DNA of 64,000 bases, from positions 10,182 through 74,181 of the forward strand of contig DGQA01000018.1 in the NCBI GenBank assembly GCA_002390705.1. The letters are read 5' to 3'. The stretch is from Actinobacteria bacterium UBA4426. GTDB taxonomy: Bacteria > Actinomycetota > Actinomycetes > S36-B12. How positions within the stretch are numbered: position 1 is the first letter of the stretch; each line of letters begins with the position of its first letter. Positions 1 through 9,152 of this stretch are shown here, piece by piece. The position numbers and the translations under genes are program-made. The notes beneath the pieces are model-generated. The model ran no database searches and had not been told where the DNA came from. It worked only from the letters and a program-made list of their open reading frames with translations.

Positions 1-415
1 GTGAAATGCGCCTGCGTTGATCTCCTACCTCCGGTAGGCCATAGGTCCATGACCCGGCGTGTAACCCGGTGTAAAACCGGTCCCATGCGCCCGCGTCTAC
101 GAGCCGGAAGTCCGCGCCAAGATCAACGATCTTTTGGCTCGAGTCCATTTCCAAGAGTTCCTGCGCAATTGATGCTGATTGACCATGTGGCAGTGCCAAA
201 AACACCAGATCGGCCTTAAGTTGGTCCGCTGTTGCGGGGCACATTCTCACCGAGCCCACCGAAGTGGGAGCCAAGGCCGGATGAACCGAGTCCACGCGTT
301 CTCCCACGGACGAATGTGCCGCCGCAGCAATCACCTCGAACTGCGGATGATTTTCGAGGAGACGCAAGAGCTCCCCTCCGGCGTAACCTGATGCCCCGGC
401 AATTGCTACTCGCAT
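1..415 (-). CDS. argC: N-acetyl-gamma-glutamyl-phosphate reductase, N-terminal part (cut by window edge)
   Basis: This enzyme makes N-acetylglutamate semialdehyde with NADPH, the third step of arginine synthesis. The open frame from the ATG at 415 runs without a stop to the left edge, giving 138 codons. It starts with the nucleotide-binding loop GASGYAGGEL (residues 6-15), has DFRL at 102-105, and ends with the family signature HAGSWTYGLPE (119-129). The catalytic cysteine would lie just past the edge. Its place after pheS-pheT and its role as the usual first gene of an arg operon fit. There is no Shine-Dalgarno; a -10 hexamer lies 6 bases before the ATG, so the mRNA may be leaderless. Identification is firm. 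Confidence 0.95.
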   Translation of the reverse strand, partial: MRVAIAGASGYAGGELLRLLENHPQFEVIAAAAHSSVGERVDSVHPALAPTSVGSVRMCPATADQLKADLVFLALPHGQSASIAQELLEMDSSQKIVDLGADFRLVDAGAWDRFYTGLHAGSWTYGLPEVGDQRRRIS

Positions 416-427
416 AGCTATAATATA
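416..427 (-). promoter_or_regulatory. Predicted leaderless promoter (-10) of argC
   Basis: On the minus strand TATATT (427-422) is followed by 6 bases and the ATG, so transcription is predicted to begin at the start codon. No convincing -35 is seen. Confidence 0.5.
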
Positions 428-446
428 CACATATGCACATATAATG
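422..446 (-). promoter_or_regulatory. AT-rich direct repeat upstream of argC, possible ArgR operator
   Basis: The heptamer CACATAT occurs at 428-434 and again at 436-442 (plus strand) in a very AT-rich stretch overlapping the argC -10. The position suits a repressor such as ArgR, but the match to the known ARG box is weak and this is inference. Confidence 0.3.
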
Positions 447-457
447 GCCGTATTGGG

Positions 458-2929
458 CTATCTCAGTGTGCCCCCCACACGTTCTGCCACTAATGAAATG
501 ATGCGGTCCCTGAGGTTATGCAATTGCTCGGCCGACAGAGTGTGACCCTCACTTCTCAACCGCAACGAGTAGGCCAGCGATTTATGACTGGGTGGAATCT
601 GGTCACCCTCGTACACATCGAAGAGGCGAATCGCCTCAAGTAAGTCCCCCGTAGCCTCACGGATTATGGCTTCAACCTCGGTGGCTGGATATCGGCGTTC
701 GACCACGAATGCAAGGTCTTCCTTGGCCAACGGTGAGTTTGAAAAGGCCGGCGCCACTGTGCTTCTTGGCGCCGCGCTCATCAACTTGGTCAGATCCACC
801 TCCGCTGCGCAACTCCGCTTAGGAAGGTTCCAGTCCTCAACAATTGACGGGTGCAGCTCACCAGCGAATCCGATTACGTCGCCCGCTTTCGCAAGCGTCA
901 CCTGGGCACAGCGGCCAGGGTGAAAACTTGGATCGCTAGCGGAACGGATTTCAAGAGCAATTCCGAGTTCGTCCGCGACCGCCATTACGGCGTCCAATGA
1001 ATCACGCCAGCTAACCAATCGAGGGCTCCCCCACACCCCAGCAGATTCGACAGCACCGCAGAACACAACCCCCAGGTGTTCAGGTTGGGCCGGAAGCGCC
1101 TGCTGCATGTCAACCCACGCTTGATCCGAAGGCTTAGATTCGACACCGGGGTCAAGATTGCTCTTGTTTACCCGACCAAGGAATACCGACCCGATTTCAA
1201 ACAGCGCCAAGTCATTTTCGCCTCGACCAACATTTCTCGCAGCAACCGAAAGTAGCCCCGGTAAAAGAGTGGATCGCATTTTGGGCGCAAGCTCTGAAAG
1301 TGGGTTGACTAAAGTTGGTGATGACCTGCGCGGGTCACTCTCCGGAAGTCGCAACGCATCTAGGTCCGCTGATCCAATGAAGGGATAAGCACGAATTTCG
1401 TGTAAGCCTCGCCCTGCCAAAAGATTACCCACTCGACGACGCGTCCGTTGCTCGAAAGTTAATCCTCGCCCAGCGGGCGCACTCGGCAAAGTTGATGGAA
1501 GTTTCTCGTAACCTACAAGCCGAACCACTTCTTCGACAAGGTCCGCTGGCTGTGTCAAATCCGGACGCCAACTGGGCGCAGTGACCAAGAGTGTCTCGGG
1601 CCCACGTGGTTCATGTGTGGCCCCTATCGCATCAAGTTTCTCAATCACAGTTGCATGATCAATGGTCATTCCTGCGGTTCGCGTTGATAGGCCCAGATCA
1701 AATTCGATCACGGTTTCAGACATCGGTGATTCCACTGCGCTCATCCCGGCATAAGTACCACCTCCATGTTCGATCAGGAGCGCGCACACCCGAGCTGATG
1801 CAACCGGAGCCAATTCTCGATCCACGCCTCGCTCAAAGCGTCTCGATGCCTCACTGGAAATCTTGTGCCGCCGTGAATTTCCAGCGACTGTGGAAGCCGG
1901 AAAAAATGCGGCCTCAATCGCAATATTAATGGTGTTCGCATCAATTTCTGTGGCTAATCCGCCCATGGTTCCGGCAAGTGCAATCGGACCACGTGAGTCG
2001 GCAATTACGGTATCGCGTGGAGACAGGATTCTTTCAACGTGATCTAGGGTCTCCAGTTTTTCTCCGGACTCCGCCCGCCGTACCCGCACTGCCCCTTCAA
2101 GTTTGTCCAAATCAAAAGCATGTGTTGGCTGCCCCAACTCCAACATGACATAGTTGGTGACGTCAACTGCTAACGAGATGCTCCGCATCCCCGCAGCTTG
2201 CAATCGACCGACCATGTACCGTGGAGTCAAAGCGTCAGGATTAAACCCATTAATCGTGCGCAACGTCAGCAATTCACAGGCGCTAAAGTCTTCGATGACG
2301 CAATCTCGTGGTGTTGTCCCAGTATTGGGAGCGCCCAATTCTGGCTCAAAGTGGGACGCAGGATCGCGCAGGTCAGCGCCAAATGCGGTCGCGACCTCCC
2401 GCGCAATTCCGCGAACCGACAGTGCATATCCGCGATCAGGAGTAATTGCAATGTCAAGCACCTGGTCTCCAATTCCCAGCAGTTCATTGGCATCCTGACC
2501 CGGCTCGACATCGGATAACACCATGATTCCTGCATGGTCGGGACCCAGCCCCAATTCACGCTCTGAACAAATCATGCCATCGGAGACATGACCATAGGTT
2601 TCACGCGATGTGATTGTGAAATCACCCGGCAAAGTGACGCCGGGCTCTGCGACAACTACGTGCTCTCCCACTGAAAAATTGCTTGCCCCGCACACAATTC
2701 CTCGGATCTGAGTTCCTATGTCAACCTGGCACCACCGAATGGGTTTCTTGAACTCTGTCAGTTCTTCTATTTCAAGTACCCGCCCAATCACTAGGGTTCC
2801 ATCAATACCTTCACCAACAGTGTCGACACTCTCTACCTCAAGCCCAGCGTTAATCAGAGCCTGCGCTACCACGCGCCCCGATTCCTGCACCGGGGCAAAT
2901 TCCTTAATCCACGACAAGGGAAGTTTCAC
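458..2929 (-). CDS. pheT: Phenylalanine-tRNA ligase beta subunit
   Basis: The beta subunit of the alpha2-beta2 synthetase that charges tRNA-Phe; it carries tRNA binding and editing. The 823 residues match the usual length. An EMAP-like tRNA-binding domain lies near residues 40-150, the B3/B4 editing and B5 regions follow, and the C-terminal ferredoxin-fold anticodon-binding domain starts around residue 730. The start is GTG at 2929, which shares one base with the pheS stop (TAGTG) and has GGAGG just upstream, so the two subunits are translationally coupled. Confidence 0.97.
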   Translation of the reverse strand: MKLPLSWIKEFAPVQESGRVVAQALINAGLEVESVDTVGEGIDGTLVIGRVLEIEELTEFKKPIRWCQVDIGTQIRGIVCGASNFSVGEHVVVAEPGVTLPGDFTITSRETYGHVSDGMICSERELGLGPDHAGIMVLSDVEPGQDANELLGIGDQVLDIAITPDRGYALSVRGIAREVATAFGADLRDPASHFEPELGAPNTGTTPRDCVIEDFSACELLTLRTINGFNPDALTPRYMVGRLQAAGMRSISLAVDVTNYVMLELGQPTHAFDLDKLEGAVRVRRAESGEKLETLDHVERILSPRDTVIADSRGPIALAGTMGGLATEIDANTINIAIEAAFFPASTVAGNSRRHKISSEASRRFERGVDRELAPVASARVCALLIEHGGGTYAGMSAVESPMSETVIEFDLGLSTRTAGMTIDHATVIEKLDAIGATHEPRGPETLLVTAPSWRPDLTQPADLVEEVVRLVGYEKLPSTLPSAPAGRGLTFEQRTRRRVGNLLAGRGLHEIRAYPFIGSADLDALRLPESDPRRSSPTLVNPLSELAPKMRSTLLPGLLSVAARNVGRGENDLALFEIGSVFLGRVNKSNLDPGVESKPSDQAWVDMQQALPAQPEHLGVVFCGAVESAGVWGSPRLVSWRDSLDAVMAVADELGIALEIRSASDPSFHPGRCAQVTLAKAGDVIGFAGELHPSIVEDWNLPKRSCAAEVDLTKLMSAAPRSTVAPAFSNSPLAKEDLAFVVERRYPATEVEAIIREATGDLLEAIRLFDVYEGDQIPPSHKSLAYSLRLRSEGHTLSAEQLHNLRDRIISLVAERVGGTLR

Positions 2930-4029
2930 TAGACCTCCAGCCCAAAAGCACCCGTGAACCGGATGTCTCCCTCAACCATGTCACGCATGTCGGAAACACC
3001 ACTTCGAAACATCAGGGTCCGTTCGATTCCCATGCCAAATGCGAAACCGGAATACACATCGGGGTCAATTCCCACTGCACGCAACACCTTGGGGTTAACC
3101 ATTCCGCAGCCACCCCATTCAATCCATCCCTCTCCACCACATGCCCGACACTCGACCGCACTTGAATCACCCAAACACACGAAGCATTTCAAATCCACTT
3201 CGGCGCTCGGCTCCGTAAATGGGAAGAAAGATGGGCGCCACCGGATGTCAATTTGGGGCCCGAACATCACGTGCGCTAGGTGGTTCAGGGTCCCCCGAAG
3301 GTCAGCCATGGACAGTCCTTTGTCGACGGCTAATCCTTCTATTTGGTGAAACACAGGGGTGTGAGTTGCGTCTAGTTCATCGGTGCGAAAAACCCGACCG
3401 GGGGCAACAACATAGATCGGCAATTCACGTTCAAGCATCGCTCGAACTTGAATGGGGGACGTATGGGTCCGCAGCACAACTCCTGAATCTGGACTCTCCA
3501 CAAAAAATGTGTCCTGCATAAGTCGGGCTGGGTGGTTCTTAGGAAAATTCAATGCATCGAAATTCGCCCACTCCAGTTCAAGCTCGGGCCCCTCAGCTAT
3601 TTCGTAACCCATCGCGATAAATACGTCAGACAGTCTCTCCATCAGGGTGGTCAATGGATGACGAGCGCCGCGTTTGAGCCGATCTACCGGGACACTGACA
3701 TCGACCTTTTCCGACAGAAGCACTTCGTTGTCTCGGATCTGCGTAAGTTCAGCCTCACGTGATTCCAGGGCATCCTTTATGCGAGCCTTAGCTTCACCTA
3801 TTCGCTTGCCCACCTCGGCCTTAGCCGCCGGCGGTAATGCGCCGATTTCGCGATTGGCAAGGGAAATTGCCGAGCGGTCACCGAAGTGGGTGAGTCGAGC
3901 CACCTTAAGCGATTCCAAGTCCGCTGCAGTGGAAAATGCGGCGATAGCATCAACAACCATTGCGTCTACTGACTCCGAACTCAATGCGGAGACCTGTTTT
4001 GGATCGAATGACTTATTAGGTGCGGACAA
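2929..4029 (-). CDS. pheS: Phenylalanine-tRNA ligase alpha subunit
   Basis: The catalytic subunit of phenylalanyl-tRNA synthetase: an N-terminal coiled-coil arm followed by the class II core, with motif 2 around FRTDELDATHTPVFHQIEG and the C-terminal motif 3 region GFAFGMGIERTLM. The first ATG in frame (4068) would overlap cysNC by 38 bases and add an unrelated tail. I choose TTG at 4029: it lies one base after the cysNC stop (TAA-G-TTG), has GGAGG about 8 bases upstream, and yields the actinobacterial beginning LSAPNKSFDP. This gives 366 residues. The function is certain; the TTG start is likely. Confidence 0.93.
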   Translation of the reverse strand: MSAPNKSFDPKQVSALSSESVDAMVVDAIAAFSTAADLESLKVARLTHFGDRSAISLANREIGALPPAAKAEVGKRIGEAKARIKDALESREAELTQIRDNEVLLSEKVDVSVPVDRLKRGARHPLTTLMERLSDVFIAMGYEIAEGPELELEWANFDALNFPKNHPARLMQDTFFVESPDSGVVLRTHTSPIQVRAMLERELPIYVVAPGRVFRTDELDATHTPVFHQIEGLAVDKGLSMADLRGTLNHLAHVMFGPQIDIRWRPSFFPFTEPSAEVDLKCFVCLGDSSAVECRACGGEGWIEWGGCGMVNPKVLRAVGIDPDVYSGFAFGMGIERTLMFRSGVSDMRDMVEGDIRFTGAFGLEV

Positions 4030-4030
4030 C

Positions 4031-5869
4031 TTATGCCTCCAAGATTGCGGCAACGAGTAGATTGGCACTGGCTTCTAGATCGCCAGTCCCACGGAGGATT
4101 AAATCCGGTGACACCGGTGGTTCATAGATCTGTCCCACCCCCGTCATGTTCGGCAAATTGCCCGCCGCTGCCTTCGCATAGAGTCCCTTAGGGTCACGCT
4201 CGGAACATATATCAACCGGCGTATCGACAAACACTTCAACAAATTCGCTCTCCACGAAAAGTGAAGCAGCCGTTTCGCGGTCAGAGCGATAGGGGGATAC
4301 CAGGGCAACAAATACGACCACCCCACTATCGCGCATAAGTTTGCTCACCTCGGCAACCCGACGCACATTTTCGGCTCGGTCCTCTGGTGTAAATCCAAGG
4401 TCTTTGTTCAATCCGGTTCGAACGTTATCCCCGTCGAGGACATAAGTGTGGATCCCCATTGCGTGCAACTTGCGCACTGCCGCATCAGCTATGGTCGATT
4501 TTCCAGAACCAGAAAGCCCGGTGAGCCATACAACTCGCGCCGGATGCCCCATCAGGGCTGATCGCGCCTGGTGGTCCACTTCGTAGTCGTGGGGGACCAA
4601 GTTAAAAGCTCTGCGCATAGCGTGACGAGAAAGCCCAGCAGCAACCGTGTCCGCGCTCACCCGGTCAACGAGTAGAAATCCGCCTGTATCTCGGCACTGT
4701 ACATATGGGTCCATAGGAATTGGACGATCCGTCGCAATCTCAACGCGGCCAATATCATTCATGTTCAACACGCGCGCAGCATGCTCGTGCCCCGAGACAA
4801 CGTCCAGCCGGTGTCGCACGCTAGTCACAGTTGCAGGAACCGAGCGCGAGCCCGAAATCAGCAAATACGAGCGACCGTGTGCCAGTGGCTCTTCCCCCAA
4901 CCAGACCAAGTCGACACCGAAGCGATCAGCAGGTTGTAGGGAAGTACCTGATGCCAAAATATCGCCGCGCGTGATATCGACTTCATGATCGAGGGTGAGG
5001 GTCACAGCCTGGCCGTACTTAGCCTCCTGCAGGTCACCATCAGATGTCACAATTCGATCGACTCTGGCACTATTCCCCGAATCTGTCACCATGACCTCGT
5101 CTCCGGGGCGAACTGAGCCGGCGACAACAGTTCCCGCATAACCTCGGAAGTTTCCTTCCGCGCGAATAATGAATTGAACGGGGAATCTAAAGCCTTCATT
5201 TGCGACACGACCGACGGGCTCCCAAACGGCAAGGGCTCCAAGTAGGGATTCGCCTTTGAACCAAGGCATGTCATCAGATTTCGTGGTGATGTTGGCGCCC
5301 GTCACTGCACTCACCGGAATGCCATAAATTTGTTCCACACCTAGTCGCGCTGCCGTGGTTCGCACCTCTGACATTACTTCCTCAAACACTTCGTGGGAAA
5401 AATTCACAAGGTCCATCTTGTTGACTGCAACGATGATTGTTTGTACACCCATCAGCGCACACACTGTGAGGTGTCGGTGCGTTTGCGGGCGAACTCCCCG
5501 AGCCGCATCAACCAGGAGCACGGCAACGTCACCATTTGAAGCCGCAACCGCCATATTTCTGGTGTACTGCTCGTGACCGGGAGAGTCAGCGATCAGCACT
5601 CGTCGACCATTGGCCAGGTTCAAGTGTCGGTACGCCACGTCAATCGTGATGCCCTGCTCACGCTCAGCTTCAAGCCCATCGGTAAGAAGCGAGTAATCAA
5701 CTTCACCCACCGGAACCGTGGAACCGCCACGCCGGGTTGTTCGAGCGTATTCCAATTGATCAATGGGAACGCTGTCAGTCTCAACAAGGAGCCGGCCAAT
5801 CAGGGTGGATTTTCCGTCGTCGACTGAACCACACGTGACGAGGTGAAGGACTGGTGTGTATCCACTCAT
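4031..5869 (-). CDS. cysNC: Bifunctional sulfate adenylyltransferase subunit 1 / APS kinase
   Basis: A fusion protein of 612 residues for sulfate activation. The N-terminal half is the EF-Tu-like GTPase CysN, which drives ATP sulfurylase: P-loop GSVDDGKST (14-22), DSPGH (95-99) and NKMD (150-153). The C-terminal part is the APS kinase CysC with its own P-loop GLSGSGKST (451-459), which makes PAPS. The size and domain order match the mycobacterial CysNC. It overlaps the cysD stop (TAATG), so both ATP sulfurylase subunits are made from one mRNA. No reductase or transporter gene is nearby. Confidence 0.96.
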   Translation of the reverse strand: MSGYTPVLHLVTCGSVDDGKSTLIGRLLVETDSVPIDQLEYARTTRRGGSTVPVGEVDYSLLTDGLEAEREQGITIDVAYRHLNLANGRRVLIADSPGHEQYTRNMAVAASNGDVAVLLVDAARGVRPQTHRHLTVCALMGVQTIIVAVNKMDLVNFSHEVFEEVMSEVRTTAARLGVEQIYGIPVSAVTGANITTKSDDMPWFKGESLLGALAVWEPVGRVANEGFRFPVQFIIRAEGNFRGYAGTVVAGSVRPGDEVMVTDSGNSARVDRIVTSDGDLQEAKYGQAVTLTLDHEVDITRGDILASGTSLQPADRFGVDLVWLGEEPLAHGRSYLLISGSRSVPATVTSVRHRLDVVSGHEHAARVLNMNDIGRVEIATDRPIPMDPYVQCRDTGGFLLVDRVSADTVAAGLSRHAMRRAFNLVPHDYEVDHQARSALMGHPARVVWLTGLSGSGKSTIADAAVRKLHAMGIHTYVLDGDNVRTGLNKDLGFTPEDRAENVRRVAEVSKLMRDSGVVVFVALVSPYRSDRETAASLFVESEFVEVFVDTPVDICSERDPKGLYAKAAAGNLPNMTGVGQIYEPPVSPDLILRGTGDLEASANLLVAAILEA

Positions 5870-6783
5870 TAGAAGTAGCCTTCAGCTTTCTTAGCTTCCA
5901 TTGAGCCGCCGCCTTCGCCGTCGATAAGCCGCCCTGAACGCTCGGATAATTTGCTGGTTTCCATTTCCGCGATCAGGTCGACCAAGTTGTCCGCGGTTGA
6001 CTCGACCGCTCCTGAAAGGGGATAGCAGCCGAGGGTCCGAAATCGCACACTCTTCATTTCGGGTACTTCACCCTGATCAAGTGGGAAGCGTTCGTCGTCA
6101 ACCATGAGCAAGGTGCCCTCTCGCTCAACAACCGGCCGCATCTTTGCGAAATATAGATCCGGAATTTCTATGCTTTCGCGCTGAATGTAGCGCCAAATAT
6201 CAAGCTCGGTCCAATTGGAAAGCGGAAATACGCGCATACTTTGCTCGGGCGCCAATTGAGTGTTGGCGGTACGCCAAAACTCCGGACGCTGTTTGCGTGG
6301 GTCCCATCTGTGCCCCGGCTCGCGGAGTGAATAAATGCGCTCCTTTGCCCGGCTTCGTTCTTCATCTCTACGCGCACCACCGATAGCTGCATCAAATTGA
6401 TACCGATCAATTCCTTCGCGTAATGCCACCGTTTTCATAAGCCGGGTGTACTCGTGGGTTCCGTGCGAAAAAGGTGTAACCCCTTCAGTGATCGCTTCCA
6501 AATTCTGTGCGATGCGCAGATCCAAACCAAGATCATGGGCTCGTTTGTCTCTAAATTCAATCATTTCTTTAAATTTCCAGGTCGTATCAACATGCATCAC
6601 CGGGAATGGCAAGGGAGCTGGGTAGAAAGCTTTGATTGCGAGGTGCAACAAAACCGAGGAGTCCTTACCGATGCTGTAAAGCAGTACCGGATTGCGAAAT
6701 GCCGCAGCGGTTTCCCGGTATATGTGAATAGCTTCTGCCTCAAGTTCGTCCAGAACGGCGGAGTACGGCACAGTTTGATGCAC
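5869..6783 (-). CDS. cysD: Sulfate adenylyltransferase subunit 2
   Basis: The adenylyl-transferring subunit of ATP sulfurylase, a PP-loop ATP pyrophosphatase; SIGKDSSVLLHLA is the PP-loop. The longest frame starts at 6831, but AGGAG lies 7 bases before the GTG at 6783 and the family similarity begins there, giving 304 residues, near the usual size. It is the first cys gene and partners CysNC. The 105 bases upstream (6784-6888) hold no gene and probably contain the cys promoter, which I cannot place with confidence. Confidence 0.95.
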   Translation of the reverse strand: MHQTVPYSAVLDELEAEAIHIYRETAAAFRNPVLLYSIGKDSSVLLHLAIKAFYPAPLPFPVMHVDTTWKFKEMIEFRDKRAHDLGLDLRIAQNLEAITEGVTPFSHGTHEYTRLMKTVALREGIDRYQFDAAIGGARRDEERSRAKERIYSLREPGHRWDPRKQRPEFWRTANTQLAPEQSMRVFPLSNWTELDIWRYIQRESIEIPDLYFAKMRPVVEREGTLLMVDDERFPLDQGEVPEMKSVRFRTLGCYPLSGAVESTADNLVDLIAEMETSKLSERSGRLIDGEGGGSMEAKKAEGYF

Positions 6784-6888
6784 TCCATTACTCCTAACGA
6801 ATAGTTTCCGATGGACTGACGACTGGTCCACTCATAAGCCTAGGGGCGTGGTGGCCGTCGGCCGCGACCGACATAGAGGAAGCCGAGA

Positions 6889-7671
6889 CTAGGCCTCAGA
6901 AAGAACTTCCATGGCCGAATCCATGCCCGAATCCGTAGAAGTACTCGCCGCTTCCCGGGCCGCCCGCTTACCCATGGCCGACTCATTTCCTGCAGACATT
7001 ATCTCTGGATCTAGATGTGGCGAATCGATGCTGGTCACTGGAGTGCGCGCCGAGATCCACGAATCTAATGCTGGACCGGATTCAAAGGAGGTAATCAGAC
7101 AGTAACGTGGAGCAACTCCCCGATGCCAGACCGCATGGTAGAGCCGTTGGGTATCAATAACAATCTGTGCTCCGGCTGGAAGAGGCACCCGGACTTCGGT
7201 TGCGGGGTCATCGCGATCTTCGCGCAAAATCATGACCGAATCAGAATCCTCCGTCAAGTTATAAAAGGAGCGAACGATCCAGCCTGTTCCTTCAGGGTTA
7301 AGCCGGTTGTTGTCATCGCGGTGCAAATTGTAAATCGCATCAGCATAGGTATTCGGCTGCAACTCAATCACCCGGCAACGACCCACATTCGCACCCACTT
7401 CCTGAGCCCGCGCCGTCAAAATCGGAGCGATGTCAATATTCTCCTGCACCCACACACCATCTTTGTCTGTCTTGGGCGGGGTATGGTTCCAAAATCCGTC
7501 ACACTCCATATCGCCATACGCACTGGCCAGCGGGGCGAATCGAGTATCACCGGATGACTTCCAGTCGACAAAAACCAAGTTTTCCCATTCGCGGGGGTCG
7601 GCTTCTTGGTTATAGGAATCAACGATTACGAATCCGGATTGGTCAAACACCGGAAGTTTAGTGTGTGTCAT
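6889..7671 (-). CDS. Putative 2-oxoglutarate/Fe(II) oxygenase-like protein
   Basis: I do not recognise a named family. The 260-residue protein has an H-x-D pair (H117, D119 in NLHRDDNN), and about 60 residues later LYHAVWHRGVAPRY with a candidate third iron ligand (H179 or H183) and an arginine (R189) that could bind 2-oxoglutarate. This layout suits the double-stranded beta-helix oxygenases such as aspartyl/asparaginyl hydroxylases or phytanoyl-CoA-type enzymes. The last 45 residues are Ala/Ser-rich and probably disordered. The ATG at 7671 is the likely start; TTG at 7746, just after the tsnR stop, is an alternative. It lies between tsnR and cysD; substrate unknown. Confidence 0.5.
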   Translation of the reverse strand: MTHTKLPVFDQSGFVIVDSYNQEADPREWENLVFVDWKSSGDTRFAPLASAYGDMECDGFWNHTPPKTDKDGVWVQENIDIAPILTARAQEVGANVGRCRVIELQPNTYADAIYNLHRDDNNRLNPEGTGWIVRSFYNLTEDSDSVMILREDRDDPATEVRVPLPAGAQIVIDTQRLYHAVWHRGVAPRYCLITSFESGPALDSWISARTPVTSIDSPHLDPEIMSAGNESAMGKRAAREAASTSTDSGMDSAMEVLSEA

Positions 7672-7751
7672 AGGCTCATTTTTGCACTTCGTGCTGGCCG
7701 ATGGGCCACTCGGGGGCGCGTGTTGTGCAGCATTTTCATAGAACAATGACA

Positions 7752-8501
7752 CTAAATTACCTGCGAGTACAAGCACAATGCGGCGCTTACGGCAGCATTG
7801 AGTGATTCAACGCCGGAGTCCATCGGAATCCGAACTTGAGAGAAGCTCCACTTACCGGAAACCCACGTTTCACTCACTCCATGGGCTTCTGAACCAATTA
7901 CCCAGATCGGGTTGCCTGTGCCCATGGCCGTTTCCGGACCCAATTCAACTGTAGCCTGCCCGCTCAGCACGAAAACGGAACGATCACGTGGCAATACCTC
8001 AGGGCCCGCTAATTGAGCGATCGGTACATGAAACAGTGACCCGGCACTGCTACGAACCACTTTTGAATTAAATGGGTCAACACACGAGCCGAAAGTGAGT
8101 ATTCCTGCAGCACCAGCGGCGTGCGCGGTTCGAATAATGGTCCCCATATTGCCAGGGTCTGCCAGGGAATCAACCACAATTACCTGACCTGAGCTGGACA
8201 AGATTTCAGTGGGGTTGCGCTTAACAATCGTGCACAGCGCCAACACACCTTGGGGTGATTCGGACTCACATAACGCACTCATGGCTTCACTGGACACCAA
8301 TGTCGTGGAGGTATCAAAACTCTCAAATTGCTCAAGATATTCCTCAGTCAGGAACAATTCTTCGATCTGATCACTGGGAGCCATCGCTACCACAGCTGGG
8401 CCTTCTGCAAGGAACCGCCCAGCTGTGTACCGATATGACTTCTTGTGAAGTTTAGTTAATTCTTTAACCCGCTCTGACTTACGCGAGGTTATGGTGCGCA
8501 A
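7752..8501 (-). CDS. SpoU/TrmH-family RNA 2'-O-methyltransferase
   Basis: A SPOUT-class methyltransferase of 249 residues that should methylate a ribose in rRNA or tRNA with SAM. The three family motifs are present: DPGNMGTIIRTA, VIGSEAHGVS, and IPMDSGVESLNAAVSAAL, which form the knotted cofactor site. The N-terminal part matches the substrate-binding domain of TsnR-like enzymes. It starts at TTG (8501), directly after the rplT stop, the usual place of tsnR in actinobacteria. Exact target unknown. Confidence 0.85.
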   Translation of the reverse strand: MRTITSRKSERVKELTKLHKKSYRYTAGRFLAEGPAVVAMAPSDQIEELFLTEEYLEQFESFDTSTTLVSSEAMSALCESESPQGVLALCTIVKRNPTEILSSSGQVIVVDSLADPGNMGTIIRTAHAAGAAGILTFGSCVDPFNSKVVRSSAGSLFHVPIAQLAGPEVLPRDRSVFVLSGQATVELGPETAMGTGNPIWVIGSEAHGVSETWVSGKWSFSQVRIPMDSGVESLNAAVSAALCLYSQVI

Positions 8502-8870
8502 TTACGCACTCTGCGTAGTAACCGCGGCGCGAGCGATTTCAACCAACGCGGCGAAAGCAGCTTCGTCATTCACAGCCAGTTCTGCCAACATGCGACGATC
8601 CACTTCAATGTCGGCGGCTTTCAAGCCCTGAATAAAGCGGTTATAAGTCATGTCGTGGGAGCGAGCTGCAGCGTTGATGCGCTGAATCCATAGCCGACGG
8701 AAATCGCCCTTGCGCTTGCGACGGTCCGCATAGGCGTACACCATGGAGTGGGTGACCTGCTCCTTGGCCTTTCGATACAAACGTGAGCGTTGCCCACGGT
8801 AACCAGACGCGCGCTCGAGAACTACCCGGCGCTTCTTATGCGCATTTACTGAACGCTTTACGCGTGCCAT
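8502..8870 (-). CDS. rplT: 50S ribosomal protein L20
   Basis: A basic rRNA-binding protein of 122 residues needed for early large-subunit assembly. The N-terminal Arg/Lys-rich extension and the typical segment YAYADRRKRKGDFRRLWI are clear. AGGAGAAG precedes the ATG. It is the third gene of infC-rpmI-rplT. The 76 bases between rpmI and rplT hold no gene. L20 is known in other bacteria to repress this operon by binding its mRNA. Confidence 0.98.
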   Translation of the reverse strand: MARVKRSVNAHKKRRVVLERASGYRGQRSRLYRKAKEQVTHSMVYAYADRRKRKGDFRRLWIQRINAAARSHDMTYNRFIQGLKAADIEVDRRMLAELAVNDEAAFAALVEIARAAVTTQSA

Positions 8871-8946
8871 AACTTCTCCTGAATGTTTGTTAGTTGAAAA
8901 CTATTTATGTGTACTCTGGTCGTGAAAGTTTTTTCGGTTCGGTGGT

Positions 8947-9141
8947 TTAGCGACCAAGCATTTTCTTGACCCGCTTTAGGTCTGCTGGCGCAACTTCAAG
9001 ATCAGCTGCCAAGCGACGGGTGCGCTTACTCGACTTAACTTCAAGCAAATGGCGGCGGTTAGCCTGCTCGCGCATGATTTTTCCAGTACCGGTTACCTTG
9101 AAGCGCTTCTTGGCGCCGCTATGTGTTTTTTGCTTCGGCAT
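8947..9141 (-). CDS. rpmI: 50S ribosomal protein L35
   Basis: A 64-residue basic ribosomal protein. The beginning MPKQKTHSGAKKRFKVTGTG is the classic L35 signature. AAAGGA precedes the ATG. It lies 11 bases after infC and before rplT. Confidence 0.97.
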   Translation of the reverse strand: MPKQKTHSGAKKRFKVTGTGKIMREQANRRHLLEVKSSKRTRRLAADLEVAPADLKRVKKMLGR

Positions 9142-9152
9142 TATTTTTCCTT

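Noticed and set aside
216..440. 74-residue minus-strand open frame
   Set aside because: Overlaps argC in another frame and has no similarity to known proteins; argC is clear.
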